NCBI GenBank assembly: GCA_934661135.1
Contig: CAKUJA010000117.1
Location: forward strand, 1 to 5,778
DNA: 5,778 nt
DNA from: an uncultured Oscillospiraceae bacterium
GTDB taxonomy: Bacteria > Bacillota > Clostridia > Oscillospirales > Oscillospiraceae
Reading direction: 5' to 3'
Numbering within the stretch: position 1 is the first letter of the stretch; each line of letters begins with the position of its first letter. Shown piece after piece: positions 5,534-5,778 of the stretch. The notes under the pieces were generated by a model. The model saw nothing but the letters and a program-made list of their open reading frames with translations. It was not told where the DNA came from and did no database searches. A program made the position numbers and the translations under genes.

Positions 5534-5778
5534 ATGGCAGAGCTGCTGGAAGTGAATCATCTGTCGGTGACGTTCCGCGCGCCGCAGGGCAATGTGGAAG
5601 CGGTGCGGGACGTCAGTTTTTCGCTGCATCCGGGCGAGGTGTTGGCGATTGTCGGGGAGTCCGGCTGTGGGAAAAGCGCGCTCTGCAAGGCCATTATGCG
5701 ACTGCTGCCGGAGACGGCGGAGGTACGCGGTGAGATTTTGGTGCACGGGACGGACATTACGCCCTATCGGGAGCGCGA
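5534..5778 (+). CDS. Oligopeptide/dipeptide-type ABC transporter ATP-binding protein (N-terminal part)
   Basis: The first 81 codons are visible and the frame runs off the window end; relatives have about 320-340 residues. The ATPase powers import of the ligand caught by the upstream binding protein and sits on the cytoplasmic face of the membrane. The beginning is typical for the OppD/DppD branch: LLEVNHLSVTF, then VEAVRDVSFSLHPGEVLAIVGE, with the Walker A motif GESGCGKS at 41-48 followed by ALCKAIMRLLP. The stretch GEILVHGTDI that follows is also usual for this branch. Signature motif, Walker B and the C-terminal oligopeptide domain lie outside. GAGG (5523-5526) seven bases before the ATG supports the start. 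No permease gene separates it from the binding protein, so the order differs from the classical binding protein, two permeases, two ATPases. OppF-type is less likely but not excluded. Confidence 0.92.
   Translation, partial: MAELLEVNHLSVTFRAPQGNVEAVRDVSFSLHPGEVLAIVGESGCGKSALCKAIMRLLPETAEVRGEILVHGTDITPYRER

Overview
The window looks like the chromosome of a gut-type, moderately GC-rich low-G+C-lineage Clostridium relative (Eubacteriales, most likely Oscillospiraceae/Ruminococcaceae). This is inferred from the strong Firmicutes-style Shine-Dalgarno sites, the G/C-ending codons, a lipoprotein-type solute-binding protein, and intergenic palindromes of a kind I associate with that group. No species can be named from sequence reading alone.

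Layout. (1) 1-804, minus strand: the N-terminal 268 residues of a sodium-dependent NSS/SNF-family transporter, cut by the window start. (2) 805-985: a divergent promoter region. (3) 986-1405, plus: a GtrA-like four-helix membrane protein starting at GTG, ending inside a strong hairpin terminator (1404-1431). (4) 1477-3201, plus: a cytoplasmic glycoside hydrolase family 2 enzyme with its own extended -10 promoter and both catalytic glutamates. (5) 3202-3853: about 650 bp without a convincing gene, holding a run of different palindromes (3252-3597), then a promoter (3740-3768) and a leader with a 22-nt repeat. (6) 3854-5431, plus: a family 5 solute-binding lipoprotein of an oligopeptide-type ABC transporter. 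(7) 5479-5518: a long stem-loop between cistrons. (8) 5534 to the end: the N-terminus of an OppD/DppD-type ATPase, cut by the window end.

How they work together. The solute-binding protein and the ATPase very probably form one import operon. The stem-loop between them fits the common arrangement in which the binding-protein message is kept more abundant than the downstream messages. The transporter, the GtrA-like gene and the hydrolase each appear to have their own promoter, and I see no pathway joining them. The hydrolase could act on sugars taken up by the cell, but nothing links it to the downstream transporter.

I found no CRISPR array, tRNA, rRNA, transposase, phage gene or defence system. 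The genes belong to known families; the most unusual material is the non-coding stretch 3202-3853.
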